A stretch of DNA of 50,406 bases, from positions 1-50,406 of the forward strand of contig JACMPG010000139.1 of NCBI GenBank assembly GCA_014377625.1. Direction: 5' to 3'. The DNA is from Spirosoma sp. Lineage in GTDB: Bacteria > Bacteroidota > Bacteroidia > Cytophagales > Spirosomataceae. The translations under genes and the position numbers were made by a program. Below the pieces are notes generated by a model. The model had not been told where the DNA came from. It made no database searches and was given only the letters and a program-made list of their open reading frames with translations. Positions 24,064 to 32,053 of this stretch are shown one piece after another (the first letter of the stretch is position 1; each line of letters opens with the position of its first letter).

Positions 24064-26016
24064 ATGTCTGAGTTTTTCCCGCCCCGCCCCCCGGCCAACC
24101 CCACTATTTACGCCTACCGCGATACCAACCCGCAATACGCCGGACTGCTCAAAGTTGGGTTTACCAACAGCAACGCCAAAACCCGCGTAGCGCAGCAGTA
24201 CCCCATTCTAAAGCCCGGTGCGTTGCCCTACCGCATCGTGCTGGAGGAACCGGCCATCCGGCCCGACGGGAGTACGTTTGCTGACCACGACGTACACCGT
24301 TACCTGCGCAAAAAGGGCGTTCAAAACCCAACCGGTGAGTGGTTCAGATGCACCACTGTCGATGTAAAGGCAGCTGTGATTGCAATCAAAAACGGCGGCC
24401 AAAACGAAGAAAACCGGACGCTCACCTTTGCCATGCGCCCCGAACAGGCCGAAGCCGTTGCCAAAACGAAGGAGTATTTCAGGAGTTTCCGGGCCGAAAA
24501 TTCCGGTAAAACGCCCCATTTCCTGTGGAATGCCAAGATGCGCTTCGGCAAAACCTTTGCTACGTATCAGTTGGCCAGAGAGATGGGCTGGAAAAAAGTA
24601 CTGGTGCTGACGTTCAAACCCGCCGTGCAAAACGCCTGGGAAGAAGACCTGCAAACCCACGTCGATTTTGCGGGCTGGCAGTTTGTTGCGCGTAACGGTC
24701 TGTCGTTTACCGATGCGGATAAAACGAAACCTGTCGTCTGCTTTGCTTCGTTTCAGGATTTTCTTGGCAAAAATGAAGTTGGGGGTATTAAGATTCGAAA
24801 TGAATGGGCACACGCCACCCATTGGGACTGCGTCGTGATGGATGAGTACCACTACGGAGCCTGGCGCGAAAATGCCCACGAACTGTTTGAGGCCGAAGAC
24901 AAAAAGGAAGCATCGTTTGGGGAGGGCGAAGGCATAGACTACTTCGATGAAGACAATATGCCCATCACGACCAATGCATATCTATACCTGTCGGGCACGC
25001 CGTTCCGGGCCATAGCATCGGGCGAGTTTATTGAAGAGCAGATTTACAACTGGACGTACTCCGACGAGCAACGGGCCAAAGAGCAGTGGATCGGCCCCAA
25101 TAATCCGTACGCGTCGTTGCCCCGGATGGTCATGCTCACGTACCAACTACCCGACTCCATCCGCGAGATTGCGATGGGGGGCGAGTTCAACGAGTTTGAT
25201 CTGAACGTGTTTTTCTCAGCCATTGGTAACGGGGTTCTGGCTCATTTCAACTACGAAAACGACGTGCAGAAATGGCTTGACCTGATTCGTGGGTCTTATT
25301 CGGAGGTTAGTCTCGATAACCTCAAGCTGGGTACGCAGAAACCCCCGATGCCGTTTTCGCATACCAAACTGCTCAACCTGCTCTCGCACACATTTTGGTT
25401 TTTGCCAACCGTAGCGGCCTGTCACGCCATGAAAAACCTGCTGGCGCAAAAGCAGAACCGATTTTACCACGACTACACCGTTGTGGTGGCGGCTGGCATG
25501 AGTGCCGGGCTGGGCGTTGAGGCCCTCAAACCGGTTATGGCCGCCATGGAGAATCCGCTGATAACCAAAACCATCACCCTGTCGTGCGGCAAGCTAACCA
25601 CCGGCGTCTCGGTAAAACCCTGGACGGGTATCTTCATCCTGCGTAATTCATCGAGTCCCGAAACCTATTTTCAGGCCGCTTTCCGGGTACAAACGCCCTG
25701 GGTTATTAAAAACCCGGACAGCGTTTCGCCCAACAAAGAAGACATTGTGAAACAGGAGTGCTACGTATTCGATTTCGCACCCGACCGCGCCCTACGACAA
25801 ATTGCCGACTATAGCTGCCGATTGAACGTAAACGAAAGCAATCCCGAAAAGAAAGTACAGGAATTCGTTCATTTCCTACCGGTACTGGCCTACGACGGCA
25901 GTTCTATGAAACAGGTTGATGCGGCTGGTATTTTGGACATCGCCATGAGCGGCACCACCGCCACCCTACTGGCCCGACGTTGGGAAAGTGCGCTACTGGT
26001 TGGTGAACGTAGATAA
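24064..26016 (+). CDS. GIY-YIG nuclease - SF2 helicase fusion, main part (frame broken near 26000)
   Basis: 650 residues. Residues about 13-105 form a T5orf172/GIY-YIG-type domain (TIYAYRD..YAGLLKVGFTN, conserved K-x-G-x-T form, then GEWFRC). A superfamily 2 helicase follows: Walker A NAKMRFGKTF (156-165), Walker B box VVMDEYHYGAW (258-267), motif III LYLSGTPFRA (308-316), and motifs V/VI in TLSCGKLTTGVSVKPW and ETYFQAAFRVQ (about 535). The frame ends early at ..LLVGERR because of a 4-base duplication; the rest continues in the next entry. Linked to the two methyltransferase genes it should be the restriction/translocation subunit. If the break is real, the activity may be lost or phase-variable. 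Confidence 0.8.
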   Translation: MSEFFPPRPPANPTIYAYRDTNPQYAGLLKVGFTNSNAKTRVAQQYPILKPGALPYRIVLEEPAIRPDGSTFADHDVHRYLRKKGVQNPTGEWFRCTTVDVKAAVIAIKNGGQNEENRTLTFAMRPEQAEAVAKTKEYFRSFRAENSGKTPHFLWNAKMRFGKTFATYQLAREMGWKKVLVLTFKPAVQNAWEEDLQTHVDFAGWQFVARNGLSFTDADKTKPVVCFASFQDFLGKNEVGGIKIRNEWAHATHWDCVVMDEYHYGAWRENAHELFEAEDKKEASFGEGEGIDYFDEDNMPITTNAYLYLSGTPFRAIASGEFIEEQIYNWTYSDEQRAKEQWIGPNNPYASLPRMVMLTYQLPDSIREIAMGGEFNEFDLNVFFSAIGNGVLAHFNYENDVQKWLDLIRGSYSEVSLDNLKLGTQKPPMPFSHTKLLNLLSHTFWFLPTVAACHAMKNLLAQKQNRFYHDYTVVVAAGMSAGLGVEALKPVMAAMENPLITKTITLSCGKLTTGVSVKPWTGIFILRNSSSPETYFQAAFRVQTPWVIKNPDSVSPNKEDIVKQECYVFDFAPDRALRQIADYSCRLNVNESNPEKKVQEFVHFLPVLAYDGSSMKQVDAAGILDIAMSGTTATLLARRWESALLVGERR

Positions 26017-26569
26017 CAACACGCTACAACGGCTGATGAACAACAAAGCGGCTATGGATGCGCTGATGGCCATTGAAGGATTTCGTAATCTGAATCAGGA
26101 CATCGAAACGATTATCAACAAGTCGGAATCGGTTAAAAAGGTCAAAAAAGAAGCGAATGAGCGCGAATTGACGAAGAAAGAGAAGAAAGGACTTACTGAC
26201 GAAGAAAAGGAGTACAAGAATGTTCGGAAACAGATTCAGGAGAAGCTCATCAAGTTTGCCACCCGCGTGCCGGTATTCATGTACCTGACCGACTATCGCG
26301 AACGCAGCTTGAAAGACGTAATCACGCAGCTTGAACCGGGTCTGTTCAAGAAAGTCACGGGCCTTTCAGTAAAAGACTTCGATTTACTGGTCAGCCTCGG
26401 CGTGTTCAACAGTGCGCTGATGAACGACGCCGTCTATAAATTCAAACGCTACGAAGACGCCAGTTTAGAGTACGTAGGTATCAACAAACACGATGGACAG
26501 AACGTCGGCCTGTACGACACTGTATTGAGTGCCAACGACTACGCCCATACGTTTGTCAATGAAGCGTAA
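25988..26569 (+). CDS. C-terminal part of the GIY-YIG helicase, displaced by frameshift
   Basis: This frame reads WLVNVDNNTLQRLMNNKAAMDALMAIEGFRNLNQDIETIINKSESVKK, a natural continuation of the helicase reading ..RRWESALLV. Removing one copy of the tandem TGGT TGGT at 25997-26004 joins the two frames as ALLVNVDNNTLQ. A GTG at 25988 could start it as a separate protein, but nothing suggests an independent gene. It has a highly charged coiled-coil stretch (about 45-90, KKEANERELTKKEKKG) and a helical C-terminus rich in Asp/Tyr. It is treated as the end of the same gene, total about 840 residues. Confidence 0.6.
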   Translation: MRYWLVNVDNNTLQRLMNNKAAMDALMAIEGFRNLNQDIETIINKSESVKKVKKEANERELTKKEKKGLTDEEKEYKNVRKQIQEKLIKFATRVPVFMYLTDYRERSLKDVITQLEPGLFKKVTGLSVKDFDLLVSLGVFNSALMNDAVYKFKRYEDASLEYVGINKHDGQNVGLYDTVLSANDYAHTFVNEA

Positions 26570-26585
26570 TTTACTACTATTCTGT

Positions 26586-26657
26586 CAGCTAAAGCAGATG
26601 GCAAAGAATGGAAAGTCCCATCGGGACTTCTAAAACTATTGCCGTCTGCTTTAGCTG
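26586..26657. repeat. REP element downstream of the helicase gene
   Basis: Arms CAGCTAAAGCAGATGGCAA (26586-26604) and the inverse at 26639-26657 match at 18 of 19 positions (the exception is G-T). The inner hairpin AAGTCCC-ATC-GGGACTT is at 26613-26629. It is the best-preserved copy and closes the island on this side. Confidence 0.8.
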
Positions 26658-26674
26658 ACGGACGCTCGGATACC

Positions 26675-26965
26675 TTATACATTTACCTCCTCCAGTTCTT
26701 CTTCCAGCACGGGCTTGCCAAGAAGGGTAGCAAAGCGGTTTACGTTAAAAGTCGGCTCAAACCAGACCTCGCCCATGACGGGGTGCTTTACCGGTACATC
26801 GGGGTTTTGAATTTCGTTGAGCAGTATCCCCGTGTCACCCGTGGTGTGGTGTTTCACCTGTCGGACCGTGTAAAGCTGGTCGCGTTTGGGCGTTTGGATG
26901 CCGAATTCAGCGTAAAATGCCAGTACCGGGGCCGGGAAGTTGTCATTCGTGCAAATAATTTCCAT
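26675..26965 (-). CDS. Small conserved hypothetical protein
   Basis: 96 residues from the ATG at 26965 (a GTG at 26999-27001 would add 12 residues unlike the rest). It begins MEIICTNDNFPAPVLAFYAEFGIQTPKRDQLYTVRQV and ends with an acidic tail LEEELEEVNV. No signal peptide or membrane segment. The pattern (I/V)ICTNDNFP..LAFYAEFG..P..LYTVR.. with GDTGILLNEI resembles short uncharacterised cytosolic proteins of Bacteroidota and their phages; function unknown. It is just outside the REP-bounded island, on the opposite strand. Confidence 0.55.
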   Translation of the reverse strand: MEIICTNDNFPAPVLAFYAEFGIQTPKRDQLYTVRQVKHHTTGDTGILLNEIQNPDVPVKHPVMGEVWFEPTFNVNRFATLLGKPVLEEELEEVNV

Positions 26966-27032
26966 ACTGAGTTGATTAAGAATCGCTGTATCCACAAACA
27001 CGAATAACGCCGAAGAAATTTCCTTATTGGTA

Positions 27033-27078
27033 GATTAGTGCAGGTCGGTGTGCCGATACGATCCAACCTGCATTAATC
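27033..27078 (-). terminator. Hairpin overlapping the end of the AIM24-family gene
   Basis: GATTAGTGCAGGT (27033-27045) and ACCTGCATTAATC (27066-27078) pair at 12 of 13 positions (one G-T) with a 20-base loop. The stop TAA (27073-27075) of the minus-strand gene lies in one arm. Confidence 0.55.
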
Positions 27079-27849
27079 CAGCAGGCCGCCCAGCTTACCC
27101 AGAACGGAGCCGCTTTCTTTATTGGCTTGTCCGCCGTTGGGCGATAGCCGCTGTACGAGCTTGGAGATCGGCATACTCTGAATCCAGACTTTACCGGAGC
27201 CGCTCAGGGTAGCCAGAAACAGCCCCTCGCCCCCAAACACCATACTTCTCAGACCACCCGCCCGCTGAATGTCGAAGTTGACGCTCGGCTCGAACCCCAC
27301 TACGCAGCCGGTATCTACGCGCAGGATTTCGTTGTTCAGCGTCCGTTCAATTACGACGCCCCCGGCGTGAATGAACGCCATACCGTCGCCCTGTACTTTT
27401 TCGAGAATGAAGCCCTCACCCCCGAAGAAGCCCGCGCCCAGCCGTTGATTGAACTGAATGCTGAGTTTGGTGCCGAGGGCCGCGCACAAAAAGGCGTCTT
27501 TCTGCACGATGAGCGTATTACCGTAAATGTTGGCTAAGTTGATGGGCATGACCGTGCCCGGATACGGAGCCGAAAACGTAACTTTTCGCTTACCCGACCC
27601 CCGGTTGGTGAAGTGCGTCATGAATAACGACTCGCCCATGATAACGCGCGAACCGGCCTGAAGCAGCTTGCCCAGAAATCCCTGGTCGGGCTGCGAGCCG
27701 TCGCCCATCTTGGTTTCGAACTGAATGCCGTCTTCCATGTACAGCATAGACCCGGCCTCGGCAATGACAGTTTCGTTAGGATCCAGTTCTATTTCAACGA
27801 TCTGAATGTCTTCGCCAATGATTTTGTAGTCGATTTCGTGAGAATACAT
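27073..27849 (-). CDS. TIGR00266 / AIM24-family protein
   Basis: 258 residues from the ATG at 27849 ([51 protein letters not shown]). The [40 protein letters not shown] and [13 protein letters not shown] segments are diagnostic of the family, a double-stranded beta-helix found from bacteria to mitochondria (AIM24). Its biochemical function is not established. No signal peptide, so probably cytosolic. The longer frame (27876) adds nine residues without family similarity. The last codons and stop lie in a hairpin arm. Confidence 0.88.
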   Translation of the reverse strand: MYSHEIDYKIIGEDIQIVEIELDPNETVIAEAGSMLYMEDGIQFETKMGDGSQPDQGFLGKLLQAGSRVIMGESLFMTHFTNRGSGKRKVTFSAPYPGTVMPINLANIYGNTLIVQKDAFLCAALGTKLSIQFNQRLGAGFFGGEGFILEKVQGDGMAFIHAGGVVIERTLNNEILRVDTGCVVGFEPSVNFDIQRAGGLRSMVFGGEGLFLATLSGSGKVWIQSMPISKLVQRLSPNGGQANKESGSVLGKLGGLLD

Positions 27850-27961
27850 AGTTGTGTTCCTGATTTTTGGGACCAAGATAGGGCCGAATCTCTTCGGAAA
27901 CAGACCGATTTAGTAAGCGGATTGCCGGGCGGGTAAACGGCCTAAACCCATGACAGTCTGT

Positions 27962-30900
27962 TCAGGGCCGGTCGAGTGCGTATTGCAGCACAAGGGCCAG
28001 AGCCTTGTCGTTGGGGGGGTGCATCAGCGTGGCGTGGTCGCCGGGTACGTCGTGCAGGTGTATCTCCGGCACGTAGTCTTTCCAGCCCAGATAGACCTGA
28101 TCTTCTACGAAATACAGCCGGGTCATGGCCCTGAACAGGTCTACAGCACCGGAATAAGGCTTTAGCCCGTAGCTGTAAAAGGCCTCATCGTGGGCTACCA
28201 TAACCGCGTCCATGTACGCCAGTTCGCCATCGGGTTTGGGGGCTTCGCGCAGACCAATAGCCTGTAAAAACTGCTGACATCGGTCGGCAAAGTAAGCCCG
28301 CTGATAATGCAGCGTATCGGCTGGATGCCGCAGTAATGACTGACCAATGAACAGCAGCTTGGGAAACTGCCGTTTGGTTCGCCACAAAAACCGGCTCAGT
28401 TTGGTTCGGTGCGGCACCAGTGCCCGCGCATCGGTGTCAAACATGGCCAGTAGCTTGATCTCTTTGCCCATCGCCGTGAGCTGCTGCGCCATTTCATAGG
28501 CCACGTACCCGCCGAACGAGTAGCCCGCCAGCGCGTAGGGACCAACGGGGTTATTCGTCAAAATCTCGTCGATATAGTGCGCTGCAATGGTCTCCATCCG
28601 GTTCAGGGGTTCTTCAGTTCCGTTGAGACCCTTCGCCTGGAGGCCGTAGATGGGTTGCTCGGGGTCCATGTATTTGACCAGACTGCTGAAATTGAGCAGG
28701 TTCAGGCCCGTTCCGTGAATGATGTAGATGGGTGGTTTGTTGCCTGCTGGTTTAATCGGTATCAGCGATTTCCAGGTCGAGGTGGGTGTGTCGGGCCGGA
28801 GCAGGTGTACCATGCTGCGGATGGTGGGAAACTCGAACAGCGTGGACAGTGGTAACCGCCGACCAGTTTCTTTTTCGAGCCGGGCCATTACCTGTACGGC
28901 CAGCAGCGAGTGACCACCCAACTCAAAGAAATCGTCGTCGGGCTGTACATTGTCAGTGTTAAAGGCGGTGTTCCAGACGCGGGTCAGCAGGGCCATCTCG
29001 CCGGATAATTCTGCTGTTTCTGCGTTAGCTATGGTGGTTGTCTTGCGTTGTCCGGGTTTAGGCAGGGCTTTTTTGTCGAGTTTGCCGTTGGCTGTTACGG
29101 GCAGGCTATCCAGCAATACCACGTTGTTGGGCAGCATGAACTCCGGCAGCACCAGTCGCAACTTCTCGCGCCAGGCCCGAATCAGCGCGGTTTCGTCCGC
29201 TACGTAGCGGTCCGGTACCACATAGGCTACCAGCCGCTGATCGCCGGGGGTATCTTCGCGGGCCATAACCACCGCGTTTTTTACGCCCTCCTGCTTCAGC
29301 AAATGATGTTCAATCTCGGCTACTTCAATCCGATGCCCGCGAATTTTAACCTGCTGGTCAATCCTGCCGAGGTAGTCGATACACCCGTCGGGCAGCTGCC
29401 GGCCCAGGTCGCCGGTGCGGTACAGCCGGGTTTGGGTGCCATCAGACAGGGTAAACGGGACGAATTTCTCGGCGGTCAGGTCGGGCTGATGCAGGTAGCC
29501 CCGCGCCAGCCCATCGCCCACAATGCCGATTTCGCCCGACTGCCCCGGTTCGAGTGGCTGGAGTTTTTCGTCGAGGATAAAAATCTGCGTGTTGTTGATG
29601 GCCCGGCCAATGGTAATGCGCTCGTCGGTAGGGAAAATGGGCGTACCGGTGGCGTAGATGGTCGTTTCGGTGGGGCCGTAGTAATTCCAGAGCGACCGGC
29701 ACGATCCCATCAGTTTCTGCGCGAGGTCCATCGGCAGGGCTTCGGCGCACGAGATAACGGTCAGATCGGGGTTGCCGCGCCAGCCCGCTTCCCAGAGCAT
29801 TCGCCAGGTGGCGGGGGTGGCCTGCATGAACGTAACGCCCGTGCTGGTCAGTAACTCGCTCAGGGCCTGTCCGTTCCGGCTCACCGAACTGTCGATAATG
29901 ACCAGTTCCGCACCCACCAGCAGTGGCAGGTAAATTTCGGTCGTAGCGAGGTCGAAGGTAACGGTGGCCAGCGTGGCAGTCTTATCAGTTGGGCCGAGAC
30001 CGGGTGTTTCCCGCAGGCTGTACAGAACATTGACCACACCCCGGTGGATGGTCTGCACGCCCTTGGGCCGACCTGTGGTACCGGAGGTGTAGAGGACGTA
30101 AAAGGCATCGTCGCCGGACGCGGCCCGGCCGGGGTCGGTATCGGCGAAGTCGCGGAGTTTGGGCCAGACGGTCTCCAGCACCACTTCCCGCAGTGATAGA
30201 CTCAGCCGGTTTTTGTGCGCTGCCGATACCAGTAACACCTGACAGCCCGCATCGGCCAGAATAAACTCAATACGGTCGGTGGGGTGCTGCGGATCAACGG
30301 GTACGTAGGCGGCACCGGTTTTCAGCACGGCCAGCATACTCACGATGAGTTCGGGCGAGCGGTCGGCCATCAGCCCAATGCGGTCGCCGGGTTGTACGCC
30401 CTGTTCCAGCAGCAGCCGCGCCAGTTGATTGGCCTGACTGTTCAGCGTTTCGTAGGTCAGCGTCCGGTCATTGTGGCGTAGGGCAATGTTGTTGGGAAAG
30501 GCCCGCGCCGTTTCGCTCAGCAAATCGTGCAGGGACCGGTCACGGGGGTACCCAACCCCTTCCGCAACGGGGGGGGCCCCCGAGGGGGGGGGGAAAACCC
30601 CCCCCGGCCCACCACCCCCCCCGTGGGGTGCGTCCCCCCGTTGCGGGAGGGGCTGGGGTGGGGTCTCTCGCGGTGGGGTAACGCCCAGTAACACATCCGG
30701 CTGCTCCACAACATCCCGTAATAACTGCTCGAACTGATGATGGAAACCCGTAATCGTCGCTGCCGTGAATAGTTGTGTGTTGTACGACCACTCCAGCGTC
30801 ATCTGCTGCTCGGAACCCATCGCATTGAGCGATAACTCAAAATTCTCGAACAGCCGGGCGTTATAGCGAAGCTGATACGTCAGGCTATGAAACGATACGC

Positions 30901-32050
30901 CGTTGTCTAAGCCCAGATCGACGTTAAAGACAACCGGCACGAGCGGAATCCGCGACGAATTCCGCGCTACCGGCAGCTTTTTGAGCAGACTCCCGAACGT
31001 TAGCCGTTGATGGTCCAGCGCGTCAAGCAGACCGGTTTTGCGCTGTTTCAGGTAGGTTACGAATGGTAAATCGGGCCGGGGTTGACTGTGCAGGGGCAGG
31101 AGATTCACGCAATGCCCTACCAGACCGGGCCGGTTAGTGGCCGACTGCCCGGCGGCTGGCAGACCCAGTACGATGTCGGTCTGTGCGGTAATGCGATGCA
31201 GCAGCACTTCGAACGAGGCCATGAGCGTGGTCACAAAGCTGCACCCGGCCCGAACGCCCATCTGCCGCACGGCCTGCACCAGCGCGGTATCGAGCGGAAA
31301 GTCGAGCCGGTGGCCCGCGTAGGTACGCCGGGCGGGGCGCGGAAAATCGGTGGGTAAGTCCAGAATCGGCACGATGTCGCGGAACTGGTCGAGCCAGAAC
31401 TGTTCGATGGTGCGGTAGTCGGGGCTGGTCAGAAACCGGCTCTCATCGGCGGCATACTGACTGAACGAAGGTGCGGGAGAAAGTGCGGGTTCCTGATCCT
31501 GGGAGAATGCCGAATACAACGCGCTCAAATCCTGCAACATGACGCCCAATGACCAGCCGTCGCAGATGATGTGATGCGCCGTGAGGGTGAAAAAATGGTC
31601 CGTATCGCTGAGTTTGAGCAAGCCCGCTTTGACCAGCGGCCCAAACGTCAGGTCGAATACGTGCTGCATGTCCTGCTGCACATAATCGGCTAAAAACCGC
31701 GCCTGTTCGGTGGTGTCGTGTTCGGTATAATCGGCAAAAGAAAGCGGAATCGTCTGGTCGCTGAATACAAATACCTGCTGTCCGTCGGCACTGAACGCCG
31801 AGCGTAAACTCTCGTGCCGCTCTGCCAATGCAGCCAACGCCCGCTCAAACGCCGGGCGGTTCAACAATCCGCTAAACCGCAGCGACACCGACTCGTTATA
31901 GGCCCGGCTGGCATCGTTGCCGCCCAACTGACTGGCAATCCAGACCTCCAGTTGGGGGGCGGTGGTGGGGGCTACGAATGCAATGGCGGGTCCGGCAAAC
32001 GGGTCGTAGTCAACGGCAGTGGATAGTGGTAACGTAGAGAGTTTGGTCAT
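27962..32050 (-). CDS. Non-ribosomal peptide synthetase, C-A-PCP-TE
   Basis: 1362-residue termination module. Condensation domain about 25-455 with the catalytic HHIICDG (159-165). Adenylation domain about 505-995 with YTSGTTGRPKG (654-664), NYYGPTETT (789-797), YRTGDLG (877-883), KIRGHRIE and the catalytic Lys near 990 (TANGKLDKK). Peptidyl carrier DDFFELGGHSLL, phosphopantetheine Ser near 1048. Thioesterase about 1100-1355 with nucleophile GYSFGG (1176-1181) and a C-terminal GDHATLM His. It joins an amino acid to the chain from the upstream megasynthase and releases the product. Residues about 463-500 are an odd Pro/Gly-rich insert encoded by a palindromic repeat. The gene follows the upstream one after three bases. 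The amino acid is not predicted with confidence. Confidence 0.93.
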   Translation of the reverse strand: MTKLSTLPLSTAVDYDPFAGPAIAFVAPTTAPQLEVWIASQLGGNDASRAYNESVSLRFSGLLNRPAFERALAALAERHESLRSAFSADGQQVFVFSDQTIPLSFADYTEHDTTEQARFLADYVQQDMQHVFDLTFGPLVKAGLLKLSDTDHFFTLTAHHIICDGWSLGVMLQDLSALYSAFSQDQEPALSPAPSFSQYAADESRFLTSPDYRTIEQFWLDQFRDIVPILDLPTDFPRPARRTYAGHRLDFPLDTALVQAVRQMGVRAGCSFVTTLMASFEVLLHRITAQTDIVLGLPAAGQSATNRPGLVGHCVNLLPLHSQPRPDLPFVTYLKQRKTGLLDALDHQRLTFGSLLKKLPVARNSSRIPLVPVVFNVDLGLDNGVSFHSLTYQLRYNARLFENFELSLNAMGSEQQMTLEWSYNTQLFTAATITGFHHQFEQLLRDVVEQPDVLLGVTPPRETPPQPLPQRGDAPHGGGGGPGGVFPPPSGAPPVAEGVGYPRDRSLHDLLSETARAFPNNIALRHNDRTLTYETLNSQANQLARLLLEQGVQPGDRIGLMADRSPELIVSMLAVLKTGAAYVPVDPQHPTDRIEFILADAGCQVLLVSAAHKNRLSLSLREVVLETVWPKLRDFADTDPGRAASGDDAFYVLYTSGTTGRPKGVQTIHRGVVNVLYSLRETPGLGPTDKTATLATVTFDLATTEIYLPLLVGAELVIIDSSVSRNGQALSELLTSTGVTFMQATPATWRMLWEAGWRGNPDLTVISCAEALPMDLAQKLMGSCRSLWNYYGPTETTIYATGTPIFPTDERITIGRAINNTQIFILDEKLQPLEPGQSGEIGIVGDGLARGYLHQPDLTAEKFVPFTLSDGTQTRLYRTGDLGRQLPDGCIDYLGRIDQQVKIRGHRIEVAEIEHHLLKQEGVKNAVVMAREDTPGDQRLVAYVVPDRYVADETALIRAWREKLRLVLPEFMLPNNVVLLDSLPVTANGKLDKKALPKPGQRKTTTIANAETAELSGEMALLTRVWNTAFNTDNVQPDDDFFELGGHSLLAVQVMARLEKETGRRLPLSTLFEFPTIRSMVHLLRPDTPTSTWKSLIPIKPAGNKPPIYIIHGTGLNLLNFSSLVKYMDPEQPIYGLQAKGLNGTEEPLNRMETIAAHYIDEILTNNPVGPYALAGYSFGGYVAYEMAQQLTAMGKEIKLLAMFDTDARALVPHRTKLSRFLWRTKRQFPKLLFIGQSLLRHPADTLHYQRAYFADRCQQFLQAIGLREAPKPDGELAYMDAVMVAHDEAFYSYGLKPYSGAVDLFRAMTRLYFVEDQVYLGWKDYVPEIHLHDVPGDHATLMHPPNDKALALVLQYALDRP
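30551..30657. repeat. GC-rich palindromic repeat inserted in frame inside the NRPS gene
   Basis: Arms CCCAACCCCTTCCGCAACGG.. (30551-30574) and the inverse (30634-30657) match at 22 of 24 positions; the centre contains runs of G and C (about G10, AAAA, C9). It reads in frame as a linker of Pro, Gly and Ala between the condensation and adenylation domains. Confidence 0.75.
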
Positions 32051-32053
32051 GCG

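Noticed and set aside
25988-26569. A separate small gene starting at GTG 25988
   Set aside because: The sequence continues the helicase protein after removing one TGGT copy; nothing suggests an independent product.
21095-26657. A CRISPR array made of the recurring palindromes
   Set aside because: The copies are far apart, of unequal structure and separated by genes; there are no regular spacers and no cas genes.
30571-30625. G and C runs as an assembly error in the synthetase gene
   Set aside because: The reading frame continues unbroken across both runs and the flanking arms form a clear palindrome, so a real repeat is more likely; read data would still be needed.
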